DNA of 64,000 nucleotides from Hanleya hanleyi (GCA_036873755.1 JAVTVY010025427.1:38396-102395); one strand, 5' to 3'; numbered from the stretch's first letter, positions 12,849 to 25,641 are shown. The notes: generated from the sequence alone by a model not told the origin. Made by a program: numbers and translations.

Positions 12849-12882
<34 letters not shown>
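12849..12882. repeat. (TA)n microsatellite
   Basis: An uninterrupted TA dinucleotide run within AT-rich intergenic sequence. Confidence 0.9.
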
Positions 12883-12884
<2 letters not shown>

Positions 12885-12949
12885 AAATAAAACTACACAA
12901 TATATAAAGATAACATAGCAAATCAGACATCTTGCCATTTATTTGTACC

Positions 12950-13530
12950 CATAATCCAAACAGCTTCAACTTATTTCCGATAATTCAAAATAATCGAAAA
13001 AAAGCATTCAGAAACACCACCATTATAAACTGTAAACGCCAAGCACCGAACCTTAAAAAGATTCGAACCAGGGCGAAATTTATCCCTCGCACAGATTCCA
13101 CTTTCCAGTAAATGTGGCGATACACGTTGCAAAAATTGTGATCACCTTTTTTTTGGTTAGCTCTTTCACATTTCATAAAATCAATTATACATTTTGGATT
13201 AATGCAAATATGAACTGCAATTCTCGGAATTTAATTTATGTAATGGTGTGTAACGGTTGCAATAAATACTACATAGGTGAAACAGAGGATACTTTGCGCA
13301 ATAGGTGTCGTGTACACCGACAGCAAATTAATACGCCTCACCATCAACGTTTGCCTATTACAAAACATGTAGCTCAATGCGCCCGACATTTGGAATTAAA
13401 TTTAAAATATTTCCTTTTTTCTAAGTGCCGGTTGATGACCGGGCTAGACGTGAAGTGACAGAAACAAACTTCATACATAGGGTCCGTTCTGAATTTAACA
13501 GAGAGAATAATTGTAATTGATCGTCTCTAT
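12950..13530 (+). pseudogene. Penelope-like element remnant with GIY-YIG endonuclease
   Basis: Three reading frames are needed, so it is dead. First comes a basic stretch ending in CGDTRCKNCDH, the cysteine-rich linker that precedes the endonuclease in Penelope-like elements. Then, in another frame, NLIYVMVCNGCNKYYIGETE provides the GIY-YIG-type core, followed by TLRNRCRVHRQQI and a helical stretch with TKHVAQCA. The reverse transcriptase expected upstream (+) is absent, so this is a 3' fragment. The element class is known for these domains; calling this copy inactive is from the visible frame breaks. Confidence 0.7.
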
Positions 13531-13670
13531 GTTAATCCGAAAGTTTGTAGTCTTAACTCACTGTTAATACCTCTGTTTAATCCTCTCGATTGTTCAGATT
13601 GTTTGCCTCGGGATATACTGTCAATGATGCATTGCAATCCATCGATTGTTATATAGCCGTGTATGAACTT

Positions 13671-14780
13671 GTTAAGGATAGCTATCCCCTTAGAGGGTCA
13701 GAATTGGTCATTTTTTTTTATTTCTTCATTCAAATATTCACTATTTCCTCTAACATTTGGTGAAAAAATGAAATCAAAATTATAAATAGAAGTGCTTCAA
13801 TATCAGGATAAAAAATTTAGTTTCCGAGGCACTGGAACAATTAAACAGATTGCCTTAGCTTGGGCTTGGCTACTATTATTTTTGTCTGTTAAATTTCCCT
13901 TCACAAAACTCATTTCCGCAGTATTATGGTAAGCTAATTATCTATTAGTCCTACTTATTTACATTAATCTACCCCATTCTGATCAAAACCATGCAAACAT
14001 CCGTATTTTTGTTTCTAATTATAACAGTGACACTTCACTCAGACACCCGCCGTGAAGTGTCTACACAGGTGTGAACAATTCTCAGCTGTTTTTAGCAGTT
14101 TTAGCAAGTTTTTAAAGTTTAAATTGGACTTGGTGAAAAAAACTTAGTATAATAGTTATCCAGAATAAACAGGAATTCGAGTAGGTCCCATTAGAAAGAT
14201 TAAAAATGTATTTGACAATAGAATTCAAACAAAAAATTTGGATTAATTCATCAGATGTATAGTGGACACATTTTGCCCGATTTCTAGCCTTTCATTTTTG
14301 TACAAAATCCGAAATTTAAACGTTTATTTCTCGAAAAGTAACCATGCTATGCTTTTGAAATTTGGCATGCTTATTACTTATAAGGCGATCTAGTAAACTT
14401 TTTGTAAGTTCGGATTAGTTTTTTAATTATTCAACTTTTAAGACAAACGACCGTAAAATATTACATTTTTTTCAATTTATTTTAGTAAAATAGTTGCAAA
14501 ACAAAACCAGGCAAAAATATAAAAAAGTGAGATAATGTTTACTAGATCGAATTGTCTCCAATCAAGGTATACCATCAAAGTTGAAACAAGGCCAACAGTT
14601 TTCACGAAAAATGGACGCTATTGTTTTCATTTAATTTTTTAAAATTGGAATATTTTCTACACAGTAGCAGTAGCAGTAAAATATATAGTTTATTATGATT
14701 ATCTTGTATATTTATTGATACTGACGACAAATTGTCATGGGGGTGCAAAAACTGCCTCTAAGGGGATAGCTATCCTTAAC
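13671..14780. mobile_element. DNA transposon or MITE with perfect 26-bp inverted ends
   Basis: The 26 bases at 13671-13696 are the exact inverse of 14755-14780. Each end contains the perfect palindrome GGATAGCTATCC and is bounded by TTAA. TTAA suggests a piggyBac-type target; a TA target with TTAA inside the inverted repeat is equally possible. The 1.1-kb interior is AT-rich with no transposase frame, so it is non-autonomous. Confidence 0.7.
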
Positions 14781-14998
14781 GTTAGATATACTGTCGCTTA
14801 GACTACAGTATCCAATATTACATGTGTGTCAATATTACATATGTGTATGTATAAATACCCGTAATTTATTTGATCGAATAAAGCTTTGATAAACCTTCGA
14901 GACCAGGTGAAACTAGTTAGCCAGAAATCAAACCAGTTGACTTCGTCATGATTTTTTAACAATATTATATTTGCCGCACACAAAGGCAGTTTCGCTGC

Positions 14999-15001
<3 letters not shown>

Positions 15002-15028
<27 letters not shown>
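15002..15028. repeat. (AT)n microsatellite
   Basis: A simple dinucleotide run. Confidence 0.9.
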
Positions 15029-15031
<3 letters not shown>

Positions 15032-15032
<1 letters not shown>

Positions 15033-16226
15033 ATAAGTGTATAATAAGTGTATATACTTTTGATGAACTAGTGATGTCTTGTCATCATTGAAACTGTTGA
15101 CCGTTTCTCTTTTGCAAGAAATTAATTTGTATTTTTTTTTAAATTTCATTTCATGTATATTTGGAATTGACGCCGAAATTCATTTGTGGACGCCGGTGGA
15201 CCATCGAATGTGGTGTCCGACGCCTGTAACTATAGACAGCTTTTGTATTGTGACCAATCTGAAGTTCTATTGAGCACACCGAACTTTGGGCAAGAAATCT
15301 GACCTAAAACAACAACATCATGCAACCAGTGATGTGTTTGCGGAACCGACACAAGCGCCCGATGGCTAAGATGTTGGCTGATACGGGATTTCTTAACACT
15401 GGAGGTGGCAGATACACCCTGTATGATGCGCATAGTATATGCATGGCACTCCACCTTGAAGACTTAATTTAGTCATACACTCTAATGTTTTCCGTAATTC
15501 GATAATTTTCTGTAATAATGTTCTACGGCTTTGATTGAAATAATAACCTTTTGCACATGGTCTAGCAAATGCTACCAGACGAGATAGATATGAGCTTTTT
15601 ACATGTATAATAATGGAGAGAGATAGAGAGAATTAAGGTTTAATAATAATGGAATACCTCGTGAGGAGAATATACGTCAGCGATAATTACATTGTACTAA
15701 AGGAATCGTTTCCCTCTCATTTTATGTGACGACCTTATAACCAAGAATACTGCAGGAAGGGAAATGTGCATTGGCAGAAGAGCCGTTCTGAATGATCACT
15801 GATGACCCCCTCCCCCAGGTTAAACCTGGGTGGTACGAATTTGCCCAACTTGACAGACACCTGTCTAGCCTTTGAGCAGTTCAAGAACTAAACAAAATCA
15901 AGAGAGGAGAAAGATAATTGGCACTGAAAATACTTCGCCAACAGTTACCGAGGTAACTAAATATCCGTTAACGGCTTCTCTATGTAAGCTATATCGTACG
16001 TTGTGCACTTTACGTTGTGTATTAGTACTTATAACGTAGAAAAACAAGATATTGTCAGATGTAGGAACGAGAAATCGTCGTGGATGACGGCTAGATAATA
16101 AATGTGCCTGATACTACTATCAATTGTCCAATTCCTCCAATGCCCCCAGTACATATATATATTCTACATTTAGCCTGTAGCCATCTACATTCTCTATTAA
16201 CATCACATAATATATCATAGCTATAC
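15032..16226. other. No gene recognised
   Basis: A stretch near 15608-15635 (GAGAGAATTAAGGTTTAA) resembles the 3' tail of the LINE at 35062 and may be a tiny LINE-tail remnant. Otherwise nothing is recognised. Confidence 0.35.
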
Positions 16227-16275
16227 CTGTAACTAAACTCAAAATAAATACAGCGCCTAATGCAATACGACACAT
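16227..16275 (-). CDS. Candidate signal-peptide first exon 1 (nearest the receptor body)
   Basis: ATG at 16275 opens MCRIALGAVFILSLVT, a good secretory leader, then one base (G) and a GTATAG donor at 16226, so the exon ends in phase 1. The receptor body exon at 8054 begins with two bases completing a codon, so joining keeps frame and yields a Gly codon. A TATATAAA lies about 75 bp upstream on this strand. The intron would be about 8.2 kb. The leader differs in sequence from the other five candidates, and the donor is weaker than their GTAAGT. If the donor is not used, the frame continues to a stop and makes only 51 codons. Confidence 0.45.
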
Positions 16276-16348
16276 TCTCTTATCTTCAAAAGACAACTGT
16301 CTTCATCCTCAGAGAGTGGCTAATGCACTGAGTGAGGGTACATGCAGG

Positions 16349-16356
16349 TTTATATA
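16349..16356 (-). promoter_or_regulatory. TATA box, candidate first exon 1
   Basis: TATATAAA on the minus strand, about 75 bp before the ATG at 16275; position is consistent with a core promoter and short leader. Confidence 0.4.
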
Positions 16357-16590
16357 CATACATGTAGATGAGAGAACTCACTTAAATAGTCTGTATCTTT
16401 TCAATGTATGATATGACCTGTATAACACATTCAATTGTTGTCTTGTAGTTTTGTAATTGTGTATATAGCATAGCTTTTTTTGCTAATTGTGGTGGCCTAC
16501 CATCCAGGTGGCCTACAGTTAATCTTGGCAAATATCCGGGAATTTCAATACAGGTAACCTCCTACTATATTCGATACTTGTGTGTGGAGT

Positions 16591-16610
16591 GGGGGGGGGG
16601 GGGGGGGGGG
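16591..16610. repeat. Poly-G tract
   Basis: Twenty consecutive G residues immediately beside the foldback element at 16618. Confidence 0.95.
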
Positions 16611-16617
16611 CGGTGTG

Positions 16618-16757
16618 TTCTCAATGCACTCTTAAAACGTTTGAAGGATTAAATCGAATTTCTTTTGTTGCACTCCGGGTGTAAGATAAAAATCCTACCT
16701 GATGCACCCTGAATGCAACAGGAGAAATCCTTCGAGTGTTTTAAGAGTGCGTTGAGA
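16618..16757. mobile_element. Foldback (long hairpin) element
   Basis: The outer arm TTCTCAATGCACTCTTAAAA pairs with TTTTAAGAGTGCGTTGAGAA at the other end. Inner arms continue through GAAGGATT and the TTGCACTCCGGGTG/CACCCTGAATGCAA pair, so nearly the whole 140 bp can fold into one hairpin with arms of about 60 nt. No frame. Likely a tiny MITE. Confidence 0.7.
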
Positions 16758-18153
16758 ATTGGAGCGATGTGCAAGAGGTGGGGAAAACTGACGACGTCTG
16801 GCGACTAAAAGCAACCATATGACTCTACAGGAAAGTATTCGTCGATACCTAACATTCCGACCAGAGATTCCGATCAGAGAATACGGTGGATTCTCGGACG
16901 TAGCCTTGGCGTCTCAGCCGCGCTTTTATTGCAGCTGTTCATGTGGAGAATATGAAGTATCCGCACGGCCTCTAGCACTGGCTTAAGCGGAATTAGATAC
17001 GCTAGCTCGGGAGCTGTGATGACAGATCAGCTCAAACAACTCATCTGATGTTAATGGACACACTCACCGTCCTCCCCTTCCGCACAAAATTAAAGCAAAA
17101 TAGTATGAAATCCACGGAAATGTGCATAGATTAACTGTAGGTCATCTGAATGGTACACAATTCGAATTCCAGTGCACGTAGCTTGTCCACTCAAGGCCAA
17201 GTAAATGGAACTTACTTCGGAAATTCACAGTTCCTTGAGAGAAATACTCACCAATCAGTCCGATTGGCCAGAACTACATTATTCTACCAAAGTTTCGATT
17301 TGTTTAGCTATGCACCAGCAATGGTGGCCGGGACTGTACATGAAAATCGCATTTTCTTGCCGGCAATATTAAAAAAACTGTATTAATATATATTACATTA
17401 TTGCATTCTTGACCGGATATATTTCCACCATTCCATCGATTATACTCTTGTGTGTCTGTTTTATTACAGATTTCACATCTGCGATGTAGTTTGCCTTTTT
17501 GAGATAGAGTTGCTATTGCCTAGATCGTAAGATACAGTCCCATGATATGAATATGATAACCGCCATTCAAAACAGTACAAATGAAGAGCTATATGAAGTT
17601 TGTAATATTGTATCAAGAGCGGAGGGAGTATGTAGTAATAATATTATCTAAAATGAAACCATATATAGAAATAGTTTACTGAATGAAATGCAACGTAAAA
17701 ACGATGAAAAATACCTGTCTGTAAGGACAAATTTACGAAAACAGTATTCAGCATTATATATTATATCAATTCTTTATTCGGGTGATATCATTTTGGCGAG
17801 TAAAATTTTCGTTTAGGTGAATTTGTTCTTCAAAATCTTATGTAGAACTGGGGCTCATGTATGCATACAACTGAGGTAACTTCACACCCATCGATCTCAC
17901 GGCCAATATATTCACATTGGTGTAACCCTAGGAAAATAAGCTGTTTTATAAATGTGTACGTGTGTTACTCATGTACATAGTTGTCACAACGACAAAGGCA
18001 GGTGTCTGCGTGGAAATCCGGTCAATGGGATGCAAGTCGTTAAACCATCCATACGGAAATCTCTATGTGTAAAATTTGATATACTAGTAAAAGAAAACCA
18101 ATAAATGTATTATGCATTTTACCTTATTCCATTATGTTCATAACTATACTTAC

Positions 18154-18193
18154 AGCACCATGACATCACGATATAGCTCCTCATTTTTAACAT
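18154..18193 (-). CDS. Candidate signal-peptide first exon 2
   Basis: On the minus strand, ATG at 18193 (or the in-frame ATG at 18184) gives MLKMRSYIVMSWC, then one base and a strong GTAAGTA donor at 18153, phase 1. This phase fits the receptor body exon. The core is only weakly hydrophobic, so of the six it is the poorest secretory leader and may be decayed. TATAAAAA lies about 55-65 bp upstream. It is a diverged copy of the exon at 21086 (MRSYI is shared). Confidence 0.4.
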
Positions 18194-18247
18194 TGAAAAA
18201 GTGAAACCCAGGCGTTCACATATATCACGTTATCAACGACAGCTGAA

Positions 18248-18255
18248 TTTTTATA
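18248..18255 (-). promoter_or_regulatory. TATA box, candidate first exon 2
   Basis: TATAAAAA on the minus strand, 55-65 bp upstream of the two possible ATGs. Confidence 0.35.
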
Positions 18256-18789
18256 GCCAGTCACACCTTCAAATATTCGATATCATGGCTAGACGTTTGT
18301 GGTAAAACAAACCGTATGTCGCTGAAGGACTTTTGAATATTAGACTTCCACTACATACTTGCTTAATGGACGTTAAACAGGGAGTTTAGATATTTGCAAA
18401 CCATCCAGTTGACGAGAAACGGAAGGACGTGTATTAAGGAACAAACAATGTCAAATCCAGTCTAATCAAATATCTATTCTGAAAATTGACGTCATGCGAG
18501 AACATACAGAGTTATGTGAATGAACAGTGAAAAGATAATGATTAAAACATAATCTATAAACTAGTATGAAATTACAACACATATAAGTAACTCCGAAAAG
18601 TGAAGTCATTGTGGTATTCTATATTTCGGAGTTACTTTCATATCAGTTTGTATGAAACTAATCTGTGGGATATCTGAAAAAACATAACATACCCGACATA
18701 CTCTTATTTCATAGCACAGGGTAATGATGGCGGCAAAACAGCATTTATGAGTTTGCTTCTAGTTTTGATAGAAATCTTGTCCGTTTTCG

Positions 18790-19325
18790 AAATTCATGTT
18801 TGTTACGCTTATGTCTAAACCTTGGTGTTTTAGCGAGGATTTTGCCCCATCAGATGCGGTTTGAATCCAAAAATTTGAATATTACGAAATAGAAATTCGA
18901 TTGAAACTTTTGTTGTAAATATTTGTTCAGAATGATTGCAAGGTATTGAGTCATTGCAAAATTCTTCAAAATTTCTGCTTACTGTGAGGAAAAGTGGACA
19001 AAAACTATTTTATTTCACGTTATTAACTAAATTATCGTGCAGTTTTCCGGAAAAAAATCACATAAATACAAAATCGAATATTCTGACAGAAAAATCGATC
19101 AAAAAAGCGATCATTTTATCTGTTTAAATTACGTCACTGAAACGTTATCAAAGCGGCCATTTTTGATTTCTTTAGATTTTCTAGTAGAGCTTGACCCAAG
19201 AGTGTAGTGTTGTAAGTTTCACCTTCCGAGCTCGGGAGAGAAGAAAAATATTTAGGGAGGGGGCGGGGGGGGGGGGCGAAATGCTCCCCCCAGGCCAGAA
19301 CAGGTCCCTAAAACCCCAAGCCATA
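18790..19325 (+). repeat. Dispersed repeat with G-rich tract, copy 1
   Basis: Shares ordered similarity with 58760-59105: TTGTTCAGAAT, ATTTTATTTCAC, ATCAAAGCGGCCAT against ATCAAAGCGACCAT, TTGACCCAAGAGTGTAGTG against CTGACCCAAGAATATAGTG, a long G run, then GCCATATAGGGT. It is non-coding and of unknown class. Confidence 0.6.
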
Positions 19326-20010
19326 TAGGGTCAAATTTTATTTACGCCTGTTTGGTATTGGTGCTAGCTGTTGAATGTACAAACAATTTAGATTAGAGAC
19401 ACGAATATCCTTTGTCGACGACGGTTGAATACTGAGTGGCAGATCTGACCCATATACGGGAACGCGGTTTACATATTGTCTCTCTCGTACGCAAATGTCT
19501 GAATGACTGCATTGAAGACGATTAACATTAGTAGTATCTGTCTATCAATTAAATAATTGTTTTTGTTATTATTTTGTAGAAGACCACATGGAATCCGTTT
19601 GGATTAATTCATAAATAAATTAATTATTTTCACTCTTTTAAATGGTGTTTTCGGTAGCAAGTTTCTAAAAAGACCTCGGAGCTATTTATCTCAGAGAGGC
19701 AAGTGAACAAATTCGATTTATTGAAACTGGTATTCTCGTAGTCTCCAAGAAGAAAATATCATGAATGAACCCAAGGATTTTGAGAAAAGGAGTAGTTAGC
19801 TATTGAGGCCAAATATTACAATGTACACATTAAAATGTATAGAAAAAAACACGTTTAAAATTGTAAAGGTTTAAGTTCAAAATGAATGAATCCAGCTAAA
19901 ATGTATACGAGAAAGCTAATATAGTTCAAACGTATGAGGTTCAGTTTTACATAAGTACAAGGTAACAAAAATGATATATTCATCTTTGAGAATACGATAT
20001 GCATAATGCA

Positions 20011-20196
20011 TACTATTTTTGAGTAAACAGTGAAAGTTACGCAGACCAACGAACAGCGAACGCTGTTTTAAATGTTGGATATCCATGTAAATTGATGACA
20101 TACTATTTTTGAATAAACAGTGAACCTCACGCAGACCAACGAACAGTGAATGCTGTTTTATATGTTGGATAACCATGTAAATTGATGACATACTAT
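20011..20196. repeat. 90-bp tandem duplication
   Basis: TACTATTTTTGAGTAAACAG at 20011 and TACTATTTTTGAATAAACAG at 20101 begin two copies of a 90-bp unit; a third start (TACTATT) follows at 20191 and then diverges. Confidence 0.85.
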
Positions 20197-20979
20197 TAAA
20201 TGCATATCACCATAGGATGACCGCAAGTTGATTCCGAAGTTATTGGAGTCACATTTAGCTTAAAATGTATCGATACCATATCTATTATTGAACTAGATAA
20301 TATGCTTAGGAAAAGGCAATGCTATAAGGTAAGTAGAGAAACCAACATGGTGCAAATTGAGCTTTTCCGCCATCCGTCATTATTCTGCTACCGGCATTTC
20401 CAACTGATCCTTTACCCAATTATGACAAATTCTGAATTTCGTAGCCAAATACTACCAACTCGCATACGAACGTCTTGACGAAGTCGGGGAGGCACAAAGA
20501 GACAGTATTTCAAGTTAAAAGTATTAATATACGCATCCATAAGGAAGAACAACAAAACACTTCTTACAACGGTCTGTTAAAAAAATTGCCATCTTATGCC
20601 AACAACCAAATATAGGAATACAATCATTGGTGAAGTATTTTGAGCCATCAATCCCGTGTTCAACTCCCACAAAACCAGTCGTATTTAAAGATTGAGATGT
20701 GGATTTTCACACTACTAAACCTCTCAAGATTCAAGTCTCTTTGATCTAATACGCTTTATCGCGATATTGAAATTGTTATATGCATAAACAACAATCAATT
20801 TGTATGCTTCTGTCTAGAGCGGCATTTTCAGATTTGAATCTAATTTTGTAGGATATAGCTAAATAGTCAAAGGGTGCAACAATAAACAGCGTATCTCTCA
20901 GGAGTGGACAATTCGATGTTTTTATTACAATAATTTAAAGTGCATAGCCGCAAACTTTTCATTTTACCGCCAATATGAT

Positions 20980-21640
20980 CACATGGAAATGTGTAAAATT
21001 CAGTATACTATTTAACAAAAACCAAAGAATTTTTTATAAAGGGTATATGATTTGATATTTATAGTTTATACTTGAACATACTTACAGAAGCACAGAAGCA
21101 GGATATAACTCCTCATCTTCAGAGGGAACAGTGAAAGCTTGGTGTACAAAGCTTGGTGTGCATATCACGCTATCAGCGACAACTAAACTATCGTAACCAG
21201 GCAAAATTTCAAATATCGTTCAACACGTGACTCCTAGTTTGGGGTGAAAAAAGATATGTCAAAGAAATATTTTAGAAAATCACCTTCCCTTACATAATTA
21301 GTTAATGGATGTTGAACAAAGGTTAATATTCGCAAAACCATACAAGGAAATGTAAGGCCATTTATTCATCAATAGTAATCCTAGTGAAAAGAATAGTCAA
21401 TAACAGTGATGCGTCTGAGGCCGCAATATTTGATTGAATAATTGACTTGATGCGGGAATATATTCAAAGTTATACACGGTCGACGGAGAATCGTGAATAG
21501 ATCAATCCTATAACATCACGTACATCAAATATTCATATATTTGTAGCTCGGGATTAAACTACTGAAGACAAACAAATCATTTACGTGTTTGCGGCAAGTA
21601 TTGACAGAAATCGTGTCCGGTTTTTTTCTAAAACCCATTA
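20980..21640. repeat. Diverged duplication block, copy 2 (contains candidate first exon 3)
   Basis: Partner of 18020-18830 in the same orientation. Similarity extends to GACAGAAATCGTGTCCGGTT at about 21600 against GATAGAAATCTTGTCCGTTT in copy 1. Confidence 0.6.
21086..21116 (-). CDS. Candidate signal-peptide first exon 3
   Basis: ATG at 21116 gives MRSYILLLCF, then one base and GTAAGTATG at 21085, phase 1, compatible with the receptor body exon. With the body exon the joined leader would have a basic N-terminus, a leucine-rich core and then the WCIHSS region. The TATA region is degenerate here compared with the other copies. The leader is short. Confidence 0.5.
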
Positions 21641-21914
21641 TCGGGATGTCCATGTAAACTCGCAATGGATATTGATTTTCATCGACTTTTTTCACCGAAT
21701 CATATCCGATTATATAACCAGATTTCATAATTGCCGCACCTCGTTTGTCGATTTCTCCCCAGTTAACAAATAAGCTGACAGTGGGTAAAAGGTTAATCGG
21801 TACAAATGCTAAGCAAAATGGGAGGCTTATACAATACGACCAGAAGATAACTCTAACATCATATGCCTGACCACCACAATACAAATGCCACAGATCTGAG
21901 AAATATCTACGCAA

Positions 21915-24762
21915 GTTAAAGGTTAAATATTCAGAATCATATAGATGGTTACTGTAGCTCTGTTATTTAAAAACATAGCAAAAATAGTGATTATTAATCA
22001 ATAAGTTCCACATTTAAAATTTCTGTGAGAATATTTTCGAGGAAGACAGGATATTTCTAATACACTCTTAAAATGTAGGTAATGCAAAGGCGGGGGCCAA
22101 GGTCAGTCCAATATGGCCGCTAACAGTGCCAGACACAACTGAAAAACAATTATCTTCTTTGGCAGAGGTTGCCAAAAGGGGCCAATGGAGCGCGACTTTT
22201 ACGGTAAATTCGCACATTTGGGTGCAATGCATTTGTCCTATCATAAAGGGTAGCATAAGTTTGTATACTTGTTGTCCTATCATTCCAGAATAACCGAGTC
22301 GTGAAGTAGCGTATTTGTGCAAAACCTTTTCGCAAAAGGGTGAAACTACCTTACATTTCTCTCTGTAAACACGTGAAGATGGACCAGAAGTAGAACCAGT
22401 ATCCAATGAACCAAAGATCGTTGCATGTAAAACCTTTGATTTCAGATTTATCTGCATATGTTTAAAAGAGACAAATAGAAGATATTTCACATCCCAAACT
22501 GTATATCACGGTCAAAGTTCAAGGTCACTGTGACCCCAAAATCATGAAATCATTAAGTCACATTTTTATATGCCCATGGAAGACGATGCCCATCCAGTTC
22601 CAAGGTATGACATACCAAACTTTGGGTATACCTTACTCGCGGGGCAAAGAGGATCTCTACTGAATTTGAGGCCAATAGGTCAAAGGTCAATTTCAGTCCA
22701 CGAAAACTGAATCCAGTTTAACTGACTAATATTCTTAGGTTGGACTATTCAGAGTTATTTATCATATATACATATGGCATTTCACCTGTGGATTTGTCTC
22801 CCCTGTTTGGTACATGTACGAAACAGCTAAACTCAGTTAAACTGTTGTGAAATAAAAACCGTGCATTCACTAATTTAACTGGGAGAGGGGCCAGGTATGA
22901 ACGTTAAATCTGTTTATAAACTAAAGAACAAAGGTTTATTTCATCACTTTCTTTACATTTATCTTCCTTCGTGAAAAATTTCTCACCTGGAGGAAATTAA
23001 TGTCTTCTCGTTTTAGATTCTTGACGATATCAGTGTGGGATCAGTGTGGGATATTACATTCTCGTAAGCACAAAATCTTAGACCTTTCTCTGGACTGCCA
23101 GCTACCAATTGGGACTAAATCCATTAAACAACCGTACAATTTGGACCAGTGTACGGGCGTGTATTGATGCCCCTTGGGCTCTTGTTGCTATAGTATTGGT
23201 CGACAATTCAACAGCTCAACATCTATCACTTTGTTGATCACTGTGGGATATCTTTGCGGATGACCAACATTTTAACTCGTCTGGCACTTCAATGGGTCAA
23301 ATATTTATTTACATTATAGCCCTTTTTTACATTATATGGGCTTGTGGAGTAATCCACTATGTGACCAAAGGAGTCACATGGGGACACTGATCAGTTGGCA
23401 CTACATTAGAAAATGGTCAGTTTCCGAAGCAGTACAAATGTTCAAAGTTTCACACTTGTATGAAAAGTGACTGGACTGGAATGGTGGAATTGAGCGTTTC
23501 TGTAAGCCGACATACATGTAATCCTGTCTCCTAGTATTTTGTGTTGTCTACCGAATAGGTGAAAATCAGGTTTGATCCAAGTCAAATCTTGTACGAAGGT
23601 CTCAACGAAACCACAAGAGACACAATTTGTTAAAAGTCTTCATATATCAGAATACCACCACAATTAATACAAAAGCATGGAACAGATTTACCAGCGTGTT
23701 TCAATAATGCAAAAAGCATCACGGATCTTAGTAAAGTAACATTAGTCCAGTTTGAAATAATTCAATGTTGGGAAGTCCTCATCAGCTCTGATGTAAATTA
23801 TTCTGGTTGTTAGTTTTTCCAGCAATTAACCTCCAGTATAGATAATTAGTCCCAAGTATAGGTAATTCTTTTTGATATATAGATTTTTTCTTGTAAAGAT
23901 AAATTCAAACATGGACATGTACGTATTGTTGGTTGTAAGAACACGCGGTGTTTCATTCCTATCGACTGAGAATTTTACACGGCGTTGTCTTACAAGCAAG
24001 AGTCTGTAAATGCATGAAATGGACCTCGCCTGGCCAAATTATCAGGTATTATTACTCAATATTGTGAGGATTTGACCGCTTTTCCTCATTGAGACATGGT
24101 TGTTATACACTTAAGGATTCTTGTATGTCATATCTGGAAACTTCCCCTCGAAGGTTATCATACTACCGTTTCTGTATGTCACTGTCCAATGATCCTAAGA
24201 ACCCGTATACGACACAGTTATACTCTTCCCAGATGTAAGTCAGAAGTAATCATTAGTATAAACTCAAGTTAATTTATGGTAAGAGAGGAACGGCCAACAA
24301 TGTCATATACAAAATTCAGTAACAGTGTTGATGATTTGAAGCAAGAAACAGTTCGGTAAAGTAAGAATTTGCGTAACGTTATCGTTTTTTTTTATAACAA
24401 GGGCAAACAATAACAAAGCACAATAAAAAAGTCTAATTAAATAATCACACTGAATACTGCTGCTTAATCAAAGTGATTCTACGACACAAAACATTGCAAC
24501 AAATAAATATAGTGGATTATAGGTGGTATCGCCTTTGTTGAATTTTATCCGAAGGTGTTTTGGACCAACTCATCTCTTTCAAACGCAGGACTTCGTCACC
24601 TAAATGAGGCTATCACACGGATCTAATTGTTTCTTAGTAAGGTTCAATGCAACTCCTGAATTATTATAATAAAGTTAATTATTCAGATTCGTCGAGGAAT
24701 CCAAGTAACAGAAAATAGGGAATTATATACATATCGTCATCTGTCATAGTGTGAGGTTATGA
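21915..24762. other. No gene supported; dispersed repeat sequence
   Basis: Contains AAGTTCAAGGTCACTGTGACC near 22515, a word of the type common in mollusc interspersed repeats. A 140-codon minus frame (22068-22490) has no recognisable domain or splice context, and I do not call it a gene. Confidence 0.4.
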
Positions 24763-25641
24763 GATAGAGCGGTTATCCCTATGTCTTAGATCAAGATTGC
24801 ATATTCAGCGAAAACCCACATTGCAATTATACAAATAGTAAAAATAGGCAACCAGAAAACATTAAACGTTACTGGACCGGTAGTGGTGTACAGTTGTTGT
24901 TGTGACAAATTTGTGCAAGTCTTTCAATTACTTGCAAATAAAAATTCACAGCACGCTGAAACTGCATACATATAATTTATGTTGCCTTGATGCAATAATG
25001 TTAAACACAGGTTATTAAAACGTTAACAATCTTTGCCAAATGTCAGTACACAAGATAATAATTTGGTAGGGAACAAGAGGTACCGATTCAGTAAAGTTCA
25101 AGAGATAGTACCAAAATGTCCTTATTTTTCGTTATTTTTAAAGTATCCAATTTTATGGAGAAAATATTCCACCTTGGTTATGTGAATATGGAATATCGCA
25201 AATCAATATGATCAATATCTCTTTTACGGAACTCAATATATTATAAAATATTTCAGTCATCTGATTACAAAAGCTCATGGTATCGGACTCTAAAACACAT
25301 TAGGAGGTTATTTTGTTAAATAATTCTTAAATATTCTCAAACATACGTATATTTGTATTTCAATATCTGCATCTGCTTGGCTCGAATTAAATGTGTGTTT
25401 CATCTTGCTGGAGTTTGTTATTTCCAAGTTATTGGAACGTTTCCAACAGTGACATCAATTTGTTACAAGAGCAATGCCACAGTTTATGGCATCCTTTGGC
25501 ATAGTACGCATGAAATCTCGTAAATATTTCACCCGCTGCGAAGAAGGTTTGAAAACGCTGTGGTGTATAATCTTTGTGCGTTTTGAATAGAATGTAAATG
25601 ACCAAAACTTGAAGAGGTTTAACTGTACTGCATATACTTAC

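Larger units (their letters stand above)
18020..18830. repeat. Diverged duplication block, copy 1 (contains candidate first exon 2)
   Basis: Sequence around 18060-18380 aligns by eye, with many changes, to 20990-21310: TGTAAAATTTGATATACTA against TGTAAAATTCAGTATACTA, then ACTTACAG, the CTCCTCAT start-codon region, CACGTTATCAACGACA against CACGCTATCAGCGACA, and TTAATGGACGTT against TTAATGGATGTT. The blocks lie about 2.9 kb apart in the same orientation. Confidence 0.6.

Noticed and set aside
13060..13085. tRNA B-box-like GGTTCGAATC on the minus strand
   Set aside because: Lies within the Penelope-like coding remnant and no A-box or cloverleaf can be built.
21525..21914. 129-codon minus-strand frame
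   Set aside because: Overlaps the diverged duplication block; the corresponding part of copy 1 near 18.8 kb does not keep the frame.
22068..22490. 140-codon minus-strand frame
   Set aside because: Long for chance, but lacks recognisable motifs and lies in sequence with mollusc dispersed-repeat words; not enough to call a gene.
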